Assembly (NCBI GenBank): GCA_008000375.1
Contig: SMOI01000053.1
Span: forward strand, 1 to 64,000
Direction: 5' to 3'
Length of the DNA stretch: 64,000 nucleotides
DNA from: Poteriospumella lacustris
Taxonomy: Eukaryota; Sar; Chrysophyceae; Chromulinales; Dinobryaceae
The position numbers and the translations under genes were made by a program. The notes under the pieces are model-generated. The model was not told the origin of the DNA and made no database searches. It saw nothing but the letters and a program-made list of their open reading frames with translations. Below are positions 23,701 through 35,026 of this stretch, one piece after another. Every line of letters starts with the position of its first letter. Position 1 is the first letter of the stretch.

Positions 23701-26700
23701 GGTAGTGGACGCCGCTGGTTTGGTGCCGCTGCTGCTGCTGCTGCCGTACATCTTCTGCCGCTGATTCGCTTGCTGTTCTCGTTCAATCAACTCCGCTTCC
23801 AACGTCGTCGCCGACTTGGTCAGCCCCATCGCGGCGAGATGATCTCGAATCAAATACAACAGCTCGAACTGACTAAACTCAATCTACAGGAGAGACACAA
23901 CAGACAGAGCACAGTGCAGGTTAAACACACAGATCAACAGTCCACACGTCACCACCACCACCGCCAACAAAACAACAAAACGTACATTCGAATGGTCGAC
24001 CACCGTCTTGCGCAACAAATGTTCTTGTGCATCGTCCAGCAGACTCAACCCCGTCGTATCGATGCCACCACCACCGACGCCACCACCGACGCCACTACCA
24101 ACGCCACCAATACCGCCAATCGCCACGCCACGCAAGAGATTCACCAAGTTGTCGGTGTAAAACTGCAACAGCGCTCGATCGTGGAGCTTTTGAGGGATCG
24201 TGTTCATGTCGTACATGTTCGATTGGCTCTTTTCCGCTTGGATTTGATTCTCCAACACGGTGGGCAAGCGTAACTTGACCAAAATCTGTCGGATGTCGTC
24301 GTCTTGCTGCAGCCCCAACAAGATTTTCAACGTTTCCAATCGAATGGGTATCGAAAAGGTCACGTTCTTCTTGTAATACAACATCTGCGTCAAAATACTG
24401 ATACCCGCATGGGCGCGAATGGCCTTGCGCACACTGCGTTGGACGTTTTCCAAGGCATTGTACGCCAATTTCGACGAGATTTGTTTCTTCGCCGTGTCAA
24501 ACAACGGTTTCTTCTTCTCCGCCAACGGATGCTGCTGATGATGCGGCGGTAGCTGAGTCGCTGCGAAGTACGGCGACTTCAAATAATCCTCAAAGAAACT
24601 GTGGGCCACACTGCTGTCGTGGCCATTGTACCGGAAATACGGCGCCGCACTCATCGCGGCGAGGAGACGCAAGACACTCACCATGACCGACGGATCCCGT
24701 CGTTCTTGGCTCGTCACCGAATACAACAACACTTCCAACCCCTTTTTATACTGAAACGCGGCCAATTCCGACGTGTTCTGAATCGTCGCGGCATCGAAAT
24801 GCTTCGCCAGGTCGTACTGCATGACCTCGACAATGGCCGCCGCGTCGACGCAGAGCAATTGGAGACACAACAGGGCCATGCAGACGGTGGTCGAGTCCTT
24901 GTTCTCCAGCATCAAAATGTGAAACAACGCCGGGACGATGCCCTCTCGAATGGCGGCATCGACGATGGTCCATTCGGGGAGAACCTTGGTGACCATGGAG
25001 ACCACCGATTGTGCATCGTAATCCACATCCGCGCTGGAAGTGGCCGCGGCCGCGGCGGTGGTGGCGGCGGCTGAAGGTGAGGAGGAGTAGTATCCGATGG
25101 GTTCCACTTGGAAATTGAAGGCCGCCAATGGATCGTACGACGTGGTGTTGGCGTTGCCTGTAGCTGCAGCTGTGGCGGCGCCTGCGGCGGTGGTAGCAGT
25201 AGTGGCAGCGGTAGCGGCTGTTGCTTCGTGGACAGAAGAGGCCGTCTGCATGGCAGAAGCAAAGAACTGTTGTGACGTGGAGGAGACGTATCCATCGCCC
25301 CCAAACAAATCCAACGTCATGCCCTTGGGCAAATGACCCGTGCGAATCAACGACTTGAAGACGTAGGCTTCCAGGGCGTACATCTCCGCCTCGTCAATCT
25401 TGATCACCGCGGGAGAGGACGACAACGCTTGTACAATATCAACGGTCCCCGCTTGACCCACGTAATTCTTACGAATCAAGGTGCCAAAGGATTTACTCAA
25501 CGGTTTCAAGTCATCCATGTCACTGAACAACGACTTCGAATATTGATAACCCCAAAACATATGCGCGACGATATACTTCAACGCCAACACCGTCACCGAT
25601 CGGAAATGTTCCAAAAAGAACATACTATCTGCCTTTCGATCGGGATTCGTCTTCATCCGGATCAAGGAATCGCAGATCGATTTCACTTTCTTCCAGAAAT
25701 TGGCGGCATGAATGACCCGCAACAACAACGGGTGATGAATGGCCTCGGCACACCATTCTAAGATGTTCAAATTGGTGCCCAGACTGTCCCAATTGTTAAA
25801 CAAACTGAACATGAAACCCACGATTTGATGGGCATTCGTAGGTTTGACATAGAGATCGACAGCCGACGAGTGTTTGAAGATACTCGATATGATGAACGTG
25901 GCATGTGAACTGAACGTCTCGAAATCACCCTTGGTGGGACCATGGCGATAGGTATCAATCAAACGATATACCTCGGATGGACCATCTAATTCAATGAAAT
26001 CCATGGCCAATTTCCGATGAATCAAGGCGTTGCCGATCAAAATCATGCAAAAGGTCTGCACCGGCACCGCTGGCAGCTTCAATATTTCGATACATTCTTT
26101 CAACAGTGATTCCGATACAGCGATGGCCAATGCTTCGGAGAACTCAATCAGTGCGGCGGTAAGATGCAACAATCCATTCAAGATCGTCAGGTAGTGCAAG
26201 GCGGTGCCTTCGGTGCCGCATTCGTCCACGCCCCAAATGCTGGCGTCTGGTGTAGGGCTATCCGGCTCTGGAATAGGAATCGATGCATTCGATGTGTATT
26301 TGGCAATCTCATGCACGTGTGCCATGGCTTCGATGAGTTCATCGCTCTTTTCTTCCAACAGCAGTCGGAGCTCTTTGATTCGCGGAATACGGGGCTGCAA
26401 GATTGTCTCGATGGGGATATCGGGAAGGTTTTTCTCCTCCAGCAACATCTCACCCAGCAAGAATCCGACTCGAGCGCGGAGTAATTCGTTCGGGTGATTG
26501 ATTTGTTCTTTGACAAAGTCTTCCAGCTCGGTCATGGGAAGCACTTCGGCAAACAAGTCACCGATCTCTCGGCTGGTGAGCTTCAGTATCACCACCACAC
26601 GGAGACAGGCATTCTGATAATTGGTATCTGCTGTTGTTACCATGCTGCGAAATGCATTGTAAATGACTTCACTGTAGTCTTCCAGCAACACTCGCGACAG

Positions 26701-26925
26701 GAGAACTTCAAAGCGTTCGTCGTCCCCGTCATCGTTCATTAAACTGGAAGAATTCATCGGTACAAGCACTGCATCTTCTAACAATCTTGCGATATGATGC
26801 AAACACACAGTGGCTCTTTGGAAATCGACATGTTGAATCGTGTCGAGCTCATTCAACCATTTTTCAAACACGTCCAAAATCCGAGTACGATTGTTGGTCA
26901 ACAATGCTCCAGGACTGAAATTCAT
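20758..26925 (-). CDS. DCAF1: DCAF1 (VprBP), CUL4-DDB1 substrate receptor
   Basis: Substrate receptor of the CRL4 ubiquitin ligase. Exons are 23986-26925 and 20758-23883, separated by a 99-nt intron spliced in phase, giving 2021 aa (human is 1507). Residues 1-980 are an armadillo-like helical region. The exon junction lies at the start of a LisH motif (about 981-1015, 'LLYLIRDHLAAMGL'), as in the human protein. After a long low-complexity insert (poly-Ser, poly-Ala, and a His-rich run near 22830-22865) comes the WD40 propeller at about 1430-1830. It holds the DDB1-contact motifs 'LFDLR' and 'IWDLR' with the flanking 'FHPNGYDVII' typical of the family. An acidic Asp/Glu tail covers about 1840-1985, and the protein ends with an Arg/Gly-rich stretch of about 35 residues that I do not associate with animal DCAF1. 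The extra length is mostly low-complexity sequence. Confidence 0.93.
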
Positions 26926-27224
26926 GATTGCCTAGACACCAAGCTACGTCAAACTATTCACAACGAAGAATCGTATCATAAAGAGCTGACCAGGATATCT
27001 ACAATAATGTTATGCATTAGGAATGTCAATCTCACTTGCAATAATGCAAATCAAATGGCAGCGGGAGGCAGCGGAGGAAAAGGAAACTTCGAGAGAGACT
27101 CTGGGCGAACCTGGGTAGGCCTGGTGAGGTGGGGTCATCTGGTAAAGAATCTGGGTGACATACGATACTGGATACACAAACAACACAAGGAGGGTGTTGA
27201 GTTTCAAAGAACAATGGTGTGGAT

Positions 27225-28538
27225 TTAATTCTTAAACAGCATGCCTTCCTCCGCACCAATGTCTTTGAACATGAGCAGCGAGGTGGGTTGACGGGTTAAG
27301 ATTCGAGTGAGTAACGATTTCGTTTCACCGATGATGGCACCAAATTGAGATCGAACCGCCTGCTTTTGCCGCCAAAGGATGTCGATATGCATAAACGACA
27401 GGCTAAATATCTCGTAAAATGCCTCAGGTTCATCAAACAGAGTCCAATATCCGGCCTGTTTCGACAAGAACTCGTTGTCCTTGACGGCGAACAGATCGGC
27501 AAGGAGCAAAGTCAAATTCACCCCGACAATGGCGTACGGATAATTCTGCTTCGTGTTTTCTCGATTTTCTTTGATCATTTGTTGTGAAATCTCTCGGTAA
27601 ACTTCACCGAAATACGTCAAAGAGTTGAGAGCGAGTAAACCCGAGATCTTCAAATCGTGCGAGGGATGCTCCTTTTGCCAGCCGCACGATTTCCAGAGAG
27701 GGGATTCAGCGATAAGGCCCGTTGATGACGGAATAACATCATTTGGAAAGGTGGTCTCCCATAATTTCATGATGATGTAGCCATGTTGTGGGTTTTTGTC
27801 CTGATACGTTGACGACATCAACTGACTCAAAGTGGTCAAGTTCGTGTACGCCTTCTTCGAAATGGTCGGGTTCGCCTCGACATTGAAGATTCCACCGATA
27901 CCTTGCGATTGAATCTTCTCCGTGGTGGACTTCAGTACATTCCAAAGATTGGATGCACCCTTTTGGACACTCTTCAAGTTGATAACAGGTGCATTGGAAG
28001 TGGTGCTCGCAGAAGAAGCCGCATCGCTCTTTGAAGACTGTGGAATGAAAGAGGAAACAAACGACGCTGCAGAAGACGCAACAGAAGCCAATGACGCTTG
28101 TGATCCTGACGGGGCGGTTGCTTCCTTCACAGAGATTGTTGGACGGGGTTGACGAGCGTCTTCCGGCAGAAACACCCTTGATTCATCGAGGTACTGAGAC
28201 AGTTCTTGCTCTCCCAGCCCAGTAATTTCATCGTCAAACTCAACATCTACAGCAACAACTTTGACGTCAATTCTACCGGATGGAAAGTATTCATTGGCCT
28301 TGGACCAATTGACACTTCTGTCCAGATCCGGCGTCACATCCAACCAAACGAAGTCGTTCGAAGGGTTGGGAATCCCCAATGCCGAGGACGATATCTTAAT
28401 ACGGAAAAAGAAATCACATCCTTCGAAGGGAAACAATTCGATAATGTTCTGTGAGGTGAAATCATTCGGAACGAAGTAGGAACAAATGGGCGAGGTCAAC
28501 CCGGTCGCAGGTGATTGGAAATGACAGACAACTTCCAT
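27225..28538 (-). CDS. ELMO/CED-12 domain protein
   Basis: Single exon, 437 aa. The C-terminal half (about 205-420) carries the ELMO domain pattern: a 'LWETTFP' helix, 'SPLWKSCGWQKEHPSHDL', then 'GLLALNSLTYFGEVYREI'. In other eukaryotes ELMO/ELMOD proteins act as GTPase-activating proteins for ARF/ARL GTPases or as partners of DOCK exchange factors. The N-terminal 130 residues look like a beta-rich C2-like module ('CDFFFRIKISSSALG'), followed by a Ser/Ala-rich linker at about 140-185. There is no membrane segment. It lies 299 bp upstream of DCAF1 on the same strand, and head to head with the ubiquitin-like gene. Assignment as ELMO domain is firm; which GTPase it acts on is unknown. Confidence 0.85.
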   Translation of the reverse strand: MEVVCHFQSPATGLTSPICSYFVPNDFTSQNIIELFPFEGCDFFFRIKISSSALGIPNPSNDFVWLDVTPDLDRSVNWSKANEYFPSGRIDVKVVAVDVEFDDEITGLGEQELSQYLDESRVFLPEDARQPRPTISVKEATAPSGSQASLASVASSAASFVSSFIPQSSKSDAASSASTTSNAPVINLKSVQKGASNLWNVLKSTTEKIQSQGIGGIFNVEANPTISKKAYTNLTTLSQLMSSTYQDKNPQHGYIIMKLWETTFPNDVIPSSTGLIAESPLWKSCGWQKEHPSHDLKISGLLALNSLTYFGEVYREISQQMIKENRENTKQNYPYAIVGVNLTLLLADLFAVKDNEFLSKQAGYWTLFDEPEAFYEIFSLSFMHIDILWRQKQAVRSQFGAIIGETKSLLTRILTRQPTSLLMFKDIGAEEGMLFKN

Positions 28539-28923
28539 GATTCTCCACTTCGCCTGATAATCGCCAAGGACTTCAAAGGCAACTTCTTCTTCTCAGTATC
28601 CCAAAGAATAATGAAGGTATTATTGATGATAAAGTGGTGAAATCTTCTCACACGGGCCTTTCAGTATCACAGATTTGGTGGCTAACTGGGTAACTCTGTG
28701 CGCGGGCTTCTTCGTTCCTTCTTCGCTTTTTGAGTTGTTTCTCAGGCGTGCTCGGGAAGCAAAACAGAAGAAGTATATTCAATGCATTGATACATATATA
28801 CGCCACATCGATTGAAACTGGAGAAGGATATCGGACTGTGGGGCTTCGAACAACTTTTAAATCCAGGAACGGAATCTACGATCTGTTAAAGATTTGGCTT
28901 GTTGGTTGTTTTGTATCAAGAGA
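28539..28923. promoter_or_regulatory. Divergent intergenic region, ELMO gene and UBL gene
   Basis: A 385-bp interval between outward-facing ATGs. It contains an A/T-rich stretch at about 28781-28803 (tgatacatatatacgcc). Presumed shared promoter. Confidence 0.5.
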
Positions 28924-31900
28924 ATGGAAGAAGCGGTCTCCGCCGATACACCGTCCTCAAACGAGTTTCATGTGATGGTGAAGACCATCAACAATGAGAC
29001 TCATGCTATTCCAGTGCACTCTCTGATGTTGGTCGATGTTTTCAAAGGTTTAGTCCAAGAAAAGACACAAATCGAACCCGATCGCCAACGTTTGATCTAT
29101 CGCGGTCGAGTACTTAACGATGGCGATAATATTGGAAATTACAACATAGAAGACGGACATATCATTCATATGGTTGCAAAACCCGTCAACTATCGAGAGT
29201 TACAGCAACAAGCTGGTGCTCCTTCGGGAGGTGCGACTGAGACATCGTCGGGGTCTCCGCAAGTTCCCAGATCCGCAGGCGGAGCACCAACCAATGCCGC
29301 TCCATCTGTTTTGGCTGGTATCCCAGCTTCTGCTATTTTCCACATCCCACGGGCGACTGTACAGCCCTCGCCAGATGCGCGACAAGCGATTTTACAGTCG
29401 TTCGCACGTTCCGCTCCTGTCACGGCGGCGACCAATGCGGACAACAACACACGAAACGATGCAGGACGAGGTTCATCGAGTTCGCAATTGGAAAACATTC
29501 GTCAAGGAATGCTGACAATGAACACGTTGTTGTCGATGAATGCGGACTTCCAGCAGCAATATCAATCGTCGATGAATGCGGACTTCCAGCATCAATATCC
29601 ATCGGGATATCAAGCCGGCACCGTACCACCCAGCGGTGGCAACCCGTCCGCATTTCGTCGTTTCTACATCGGACAATGGATTGATGTGAAAGATACCGTC
29701 CAACAATGGTTAGAAGCAACGATTATGAACATCGACCATCGAGAACAATCCGTGTTTGTGCACTACAACGGTTGGCCCCGCCGATGGGACGAATGGATTC
29801 GTTGGGATTCCCCTCGCCTTGCCCCCTTCCGTTCACGCACGACTCATTCGATGTTGTCGGGAAGCTCTTGTCCCGCACCGAATGTGATCCCGCCGCATGC
29901 TCGACGAACGGGTATCTCGGATGTACGTACGATCATTCCGGACATGGTGCGTCTGTACCAATCGATGCAGCCGATGATGACTGCGTTGGCTGAAAGCGTG
30001 ATCGATGATTTACATCAACATCCAGTCGTCGCGGAACCCGCCGCCGATGGGGTGACGGTCTCTGAGGATGTGCCCTGGCACCAGTATCATCGTGCATTGT
30101 TCGCACCGTCAACTTCCCCAGACGACGACGCTGGTTCATCGCCGTCGCCGTCGCCGTTGCCGTCGCCGTTGGCAACAACAACGCCCGCACAAGCATCTGA
30201 TTCGCAGGATCATTTACGCCAACAGTATCAAAACCTGATCCCGGTACTGGATCGATTTGGTCGTGTGCTGACCGATTTCTCGTCGTTGTTATGGGCAGAA
30301 GTGGATACGTATCGACCACCACCGCCAGCGAACAACAATATCTTCGCCGGTCTCAATGGGTTTCCCGCGAATTCCTTTGAATCGCGTTTGTTGACGCTGT
30401 TGCGTGAACGACCCCCATCCCCTCCTCCACAACGTGCGTTCCAAGCGCCGATTCATAACTTCCTTCGTCCCGAAGACGCGGGGGGTGCGGCCGGTGTCTT
30501 GCTGGGTCGCACCACCGGTGGGACTGACACCCACGTGCACATCGCGGTCTTCTCACCGACGCCCGCGACGATGCCCGTTGCAGCTCCTCCCGTCGCACCA
30601 ACGTCAACGTCGTCCGCTTCCGCCACGATCAATCGCACGGCCAACAGCTCGGTATCGACTCAATCGACCGTGACGGGAGATGTCGCTGCCAATACGAGCA
30701 GCAGTAGCAGTGGCGGCAATGCCAACAGCAGCGCCAGCAGCGGCAGTAGTGGCAGCGGCAGCGGTAGCGGCAGCGGCAGTGGTAGCGGTAGCAACAACGG
30801 GGGCGCACCCACTGGTAGCAATGTGAACCCTGCCGCATCATCGACACCGGAGTCGCTGAGTCAATCGGTCGCCGATCTCACGTCGAGTTTGCAACAACAA
30901 GCGCAGCAATTGGCACGTCGTACACAAGAACTCACTGAACGAACCTCGGCGGTGTCCGAGATTTCCCAAACTTTGGGGCAGATTCTACGTAGCCGACGCG
31001 AACAATTGTTGACCCTGCAACACCAGCACCAGTTGCATCAAATGGAGGCCTTTGCCGCCGCTTCGGACGATGCTCCCGTCATCGCCACCACCTCAACGGC
31101 CCAGACGAGCTACCACAACGATCACATTAGCCTCGCGAGTAGTGACATGGACAGTGATGATCAGGACCACTACGTAGACGATGGTGCGATGGCGCATCGT
31201 CAACGGCGTCCTGACGACGACTTTGAAGGCGACGATGGCGATGACAATGCCGAAGACGATGATGATGACGATGACCAAGACGAGGACGACCACAGTGACC
31301 GTCATCATTTCGCGGACACCGACAGTCACTCGACGACGACGAGCAGTGCCGAGGACCGTGCCGAGCGACAATATCTGCAAGATTTGCTGCTGCGAGAGTA
31401 TGTCCGAGGGGACAGTGACGGTGTTGATCTCGATGGCTTATCGGAGAATGAACGGTTGGTCGAGATCGAATCGGAATTGTTGCTGGCCTCCTCCTCCGCT
31501 GCCTCGGGACGGTCGCATGGCCATCATGTCCGCCCTTACCCGAATAGTGGACGACCGCATCGTTCAGAGCCACCAGACGTCAGTGCTTTGCTTGGCCAGC
31601 GAGACAACAACATCAACAACGACGACGGCGACGACGGTGACAACGACGAAAATCGGTCCGCCAGTTCAGCCGATTGGGAAGAAGAACCCGTCGACGATGC
31701 CGACGATGATGAAGGTGTGCAGGCGATGATTGATGACATCATGGCGGCGACACAAGCGGAGTTAGATCGCGATGTCTGCACACCTCTGCAGCCACAGCCA
31801 CCGCTACAGACGCAGACACAGTCGTCATCCTCTGTAGCGCTCGTCGATGACCAACCATTCGCTGTACTAGACGATCTGGACAGCGGCATCTCGAAAGCGA

Positions 31901-32691
31901 TCGAAGAAATCGCTGCCGATGGCGCAACATTGATGCCAGTGGCCGTGGACGAGCCGACTACCGCTCTGTCACCTGCTGCAGTGGATCCATCCCATACGAT
32001 CACCATGGCGATGCCACGAACAGATTTCACGCACCACGGTCTACCGTTGCATTTCATTGGTCAAGTGGCTCCCCATGCACACGACGACGTGGACCGCGTG
32101 CCTTATTTCAACTTGCCCAACTCCAGGTAGGTAAAGCGTCTATCCGCTGTATGTGCTGTAGAGGTCGTCGTGCGTCTGATCGTTGAGTGTCTGTTCGATA
32201 GGCTCGTGGGAGAAGAAACAACCGAAGCAACGGCAGCAGGAGAAGAGACTTCCGCGTCTGCCCACACCAGCGATCAGGAGATACCAACGGAGGTGGAAGT
32301 GTCCCTGGAGGCCCTAGCAGAAGCCTCGGATGAGTTTGTACCGGCATTGGCACCATCCATGGATGCTACTGATGGGGCTGGATCAGTATCGTCGTCGCCA
32401 CCGTCCACGACCAATTTGGCCGCCTTAGCCTACGAGTCCAAAGATGGTGCGGTGGCAGAGGACCCGGAGGGAGGACATTCTTCTGCTGCGCCCGGACCAC
32501 CTCCTACCAGTGAACAGACACAACCACAGTCTTCTTCTAGCTTACCTGACGACAGCGATCCAGGCGATGAGGATAGCGATGGTCAACAACCACAAGAACA
32601 ACGAGAAGAACAAGAAGAAGAACAACACGCTGCACCAGCTCGTCGGGGCAGTGGCATAGCGATCTTCAAACGCCTGTTTTCGTTCCGCTGA
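28924..32691 (+). CDS. Ubiquitin-like / Tudor-knot protein with long disordered acidic region
   Basis: Exons are 28924-32126 and 32202-32691, giving 1230 aa. The start is the ATG at 28924 (MEEAVSAD). A ubiquitin-like domain lies at about 15-92 ('RQRLIYRGRVLNDGDNI'), resembling those of BAG6 and ubiquilin. At about 247-305 is a small barrel of the Tudor-knot/chromo-barrel type ('VFVHYNGWPRRWDEWI'), as found in MRG15/MOF-like chromatin proteins. The rest is low complexity: Ser/Gly runs encoded at 30690-30800, Gln-rich coils, an Asp-rich block at about 755-815, and a second acidic block at about 900-945. No membrane segment, UBA or BAG domain is recognised. The splice at 32126/32202 removes an in-frame stop and adds 163 residues of acidic tail; without it the protein would end after 1068 residues. 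A link between ubiquitin-like signalling and chromatin or protein quality control is inference. Confidence 0.85.
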
Positions 32692-32852
32692 CTTATCTGT
32701 TTTTTGAGAGGACTCTTTCTTCTGTAAATGAATTAGCAAGGCTCTCATCGATTCATCCATAAACGGAAACCAACCCAGATTGGGAGAGGGGTGATATTTG
32801 TTATACTACAGAGTTGCAACGCCTCCGCTGTGAACACTACAAAAATGAGCTT

Positions 32853-33681
32853 TTAGGGTGCACGCTTCTTGGCGGCAGATCCAGAGGAGGTTTTGGACAC
32901 AAACCATCGGCGAATGAAATACACTTGGATCATCATCACCAAGACGAAAATCGCCGTCTCGATGACGGAGCCGTAGAAGGCATTGTTGTAGTTCTTCTCG
33001 TTCATCGCCGAATGCAACGCCAATCGATGACGATCACGTTGTTGTTGCACTTGCAAATGGTAAATACCCTTGTGAATGCGTCCCAACAACTTCATGGCAT
33101 CGCCTAATTCTTTGTCGTCGGGTTGTTTCGCAGGATCAAAGGCTGATTCCAATATCCGTTTGGGTGTGGCACTGCTAATCGAAATCTATGTGAACCACCG
33201 CCTCCGTGATCAGCGCCGTAGAGACGGAACGCGAGGAAAAGATACTATACTTACCTCTACTTGTTTCGGGAAGAAATGTGCGGCACGATTGTCCAAACAG
33301 AAGGCATATGTACCCGCATCCTGGGCTTGAAACTCCAACGTGAAGGTCTGTGTTTCGCTCTCTTTTTCTTTCGCTTCGGTGATGGTTTCTGTCTTGATCG
33401 GGTCCTCGAATTTTTCCTATCGACATACATTGTAGACCACAGTCAGACGAAAGAACAATGTCCAAAGGATCCAGAAGCAAACATACATCAATTAGCTTTT
33501 TGTATTCCAGTGGACCATAGATCGCCAACTGCACTTGCATATCGCTGATCGAATGCACAAACACCTCCACCGTACGAGTGGGCAACTTCAAATCAATGTC
33601 CTCATAAAAGCAAGCCCTTTGCTGTGCAGGCAATTGAAAGTTCAAATTTTCCTTTGTGAATGTGCTGGGACTGTTCGACAT
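32853..33681 (-). CDS. p24/TMED-family GOLD-domain cargo receptor
   Basis: Exons are 33487-33681, 33255-33416 and 32853-33185, giving 229 aa with both junctions in phase. The GOLD domain occupies about 10-120, with the paired cysteines of the family in 'ACFYEDI' and 'FCLDN'. It is followed by an alpha-helical coiled-coil stretch, a single membrane segment at about 193-213 ('IETAIFVLVMMIQVYFI') and a short basic tail ending 'AAKKRAP'. p24 proteins package cargo into COPII/COPI vesicles between ER and Golgi. Two oddities: the predicted N-terminus (MSNSPSTFTKE) goes straight into the GOLD domain without a hydrophobic signal peptide, and the lysines sit one position off a canonical KKxx signal. 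An unseen upstream exon could supply the signal peptide, but I found none in the 160 bp upstream. Confidence 0.87.
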
Positions 33682-34259
33682 GATTCCACCGACTTTTCCA
33701 ACGATTTCAAATCAGAAACAAACACCAATCAACTCTTGAAAACGTGACAAAGATATTGTTACTCTTTGTTACTCTTGGCTAAGATCCTATGGGATAAAAG
33801 CAACTAACTATCCATCAGGAAAGTAACTAGTCGTCTCAAGTCTCCAGGGAAAAGTCACAAGTCAAACATCGATCAGTCAGATCCCAGCCAGCGCAGGCGA
33901 GCGGCATCGCGGGCAACTGATGTCGTCATCATCGTGTGCACTCGCTCACTATGTAACACTGCGAAACAGCAGTCCAGTGTTAAACGCAGAACCATGGGGT
34001 GAGGTAGACTTGTTCATTAAATGCTTTAAATGTAGTATACAAATGATTGCAATGCACTGAAACACATGAGTGATTTATCGTCACAAAGCTCTCAACAAAC
34101 ACCGCCTGCAGCCCCTTTGTCTTAGTGGTCAGTTCCCGATGATCTATCTGCTTAGGAAGAAACACGGAGACGTCATTCACAAAGAGACTATAGTACAGAG
34201 TGAATCAAGCTTCATGACATAAATCAAACGTGGGTGCATTTTTTGCACAAGGACCGCTA
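33682..34259. other. 3' UTR of glutathione peroxidase and upstream region of p24 gene
   Basis: Both flanking genes are on the minus strand, so this holds the 3' UTR of the peroxidase and the promoter of the p24 gene. A candidate SECIS hairpin lies at 34077-34143. A short direct repeat (ttgttactcttt/ttgttactcttg) occurs at about 33756-33778. No gene is seen. Confidence 0.6.
34077..34143 (-). promoter_or_regulatory. Candidate SECIS element
   Basis: On the minus strand this 3' UTR segment folds by eye into a SECIS-like shape. The lower helix pairs AUCAUCGGGAAC with GCUUUGUGACGAU (most positions paired, some G-U). A UGA on the 5' side faces a UGA on the 3' side, allowing the tandem G-A/A-G pairs of the kink-turn core. 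An upper helix of about eight positions (two mismatches) follows, and AAA opens the apical loop ten nucleotides after the 5' UGA. It lies about 117 nt past the stop codon. Weak points: the core begins CUGA rather than AUGA/GUGA, and the upper helix is imperfect. Confidence 0.4.
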
Positions 34260-34851
34260 TTACGCAGTCTTGTTAATGAGCTTCACGATGTCCGATTCGA
34301 TGGATCGTGGGTTGGTGGTAGGCAAATAGCGTTCCACCGGGACACCAGTCTCGTCGCACAAAAACTTAGCAAAGTTCCACTTCAAACCTTTGCCAAGAAT
34401 GCTGCTTCCCCCGTTGTTCTTCAAGTACTGGTACAAAGGATGCGTCTGTTCGCCGTTGTCACACTCCAACTTTCCCATGACATTGAACGTGACTCCGCGA
34501 TCACGAACAAACGCTTGGATTTCAGCATTGGTTCCAGGTTCCTGTTTGCCGAAATTGTTGCAAGGGAACGCCAGTACGGTTAATCCCTGATCACTGAACG
34601 AAATGCTGTGTTAGAAATGCAACAGTTTGAGCAGTTTGACAGCAGAAACGTTCAACATACTTGAACTTCTCATGAAGATACTGGAGATCATCGTACTGGG
34701 GGGTCAAACCTCATTCACTGGCGGTATTGACGATCAAGAAAGCTTTTCTTCCCTGCAAGGTGGACAACTGAAAAGGTTGTTCGCTTCCATCTTGGACTTC
34801 AAAGTCAAAAATGGAACCACTTCCTTCCGCTCGGGCTGCAGAATTTCCCAT
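34260..34851 (-). CDS. Selenocysteine-containing glutathione peroxidase (UGA at residue 47)
   Basis: Thiol/seleno-peroxidase reducing hydrogen peroxide or lipid hydroperoxides. Exons are 34661-34851 and 34260-34605, giving 178 aa if the in-frame TGA at 34711-34713 is read through. The TGA sits exactly at the catalytic position of the family motif (VNTASE-TGA-GLT). The frame continues on both sides with the rest of the fold, including 'AFPCNNFGKQEPG' and 'KGLKWNFAKFL'. The other tetrad residues Gln85, Trp140 and Asn141 are present. This is the pattern of a selenoprotein, not a pseudogene: no other disruption occurs, and the splice junction is in phase. The small size without the extra loop resembles GPx4-type monomeric enzymes. 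The N-terminus starts MGNSAARA, so Gly2 could be myristoylated (weak). A candidate SECIS lies in the 3' UTR. Confidence 0.9.
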
Positions 34852-35026
34852 TTCTCAATACAATAACAAAAAGATTTTTTGTTCAGAAGCAGGTGACTAA
34901 ATTGTGATTCGCAAACCTTGGACAGCGGCGGTGGTGGAAGGGAAATGGGTCCAGCAGAGGATTGCGGGGTGCAACGCCATTTCTGTAACGCCATTTTTCT
35001 CCTTCTTGATGATGAGCCACCGTATT
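34852..35026. other. Peroxidase upstream region
   Basis: Upstream flank of the glutathione peroxidase. It includes a short direct repeat (aacgccattt at about 34974 and 34987). No gene is seen. Confidence 0.4.

Noticed and set aside
33682-34076. tRNA or small RNA gene in the p24-peroxidase interval
   Set aside because: No cloverleaf or conserved A/B box pair could be traced by eye in this or any other intergenic region.
34711-34713. TGA codon as evidence of a reassigned genetic code
   Set aside because: TGA is used as the normal stop in neighbouring genes, for example UGP/PGM (11392-11394) and the UBL gene, so selenocysteine recoding is the better explanation.
34260-34851. Glutathione peroxidase as a pseudogene
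   Set aside because: Only one stop interrupts it, precisely at the catalytic residue; splice sites, frame and all other active-site residues are intact.
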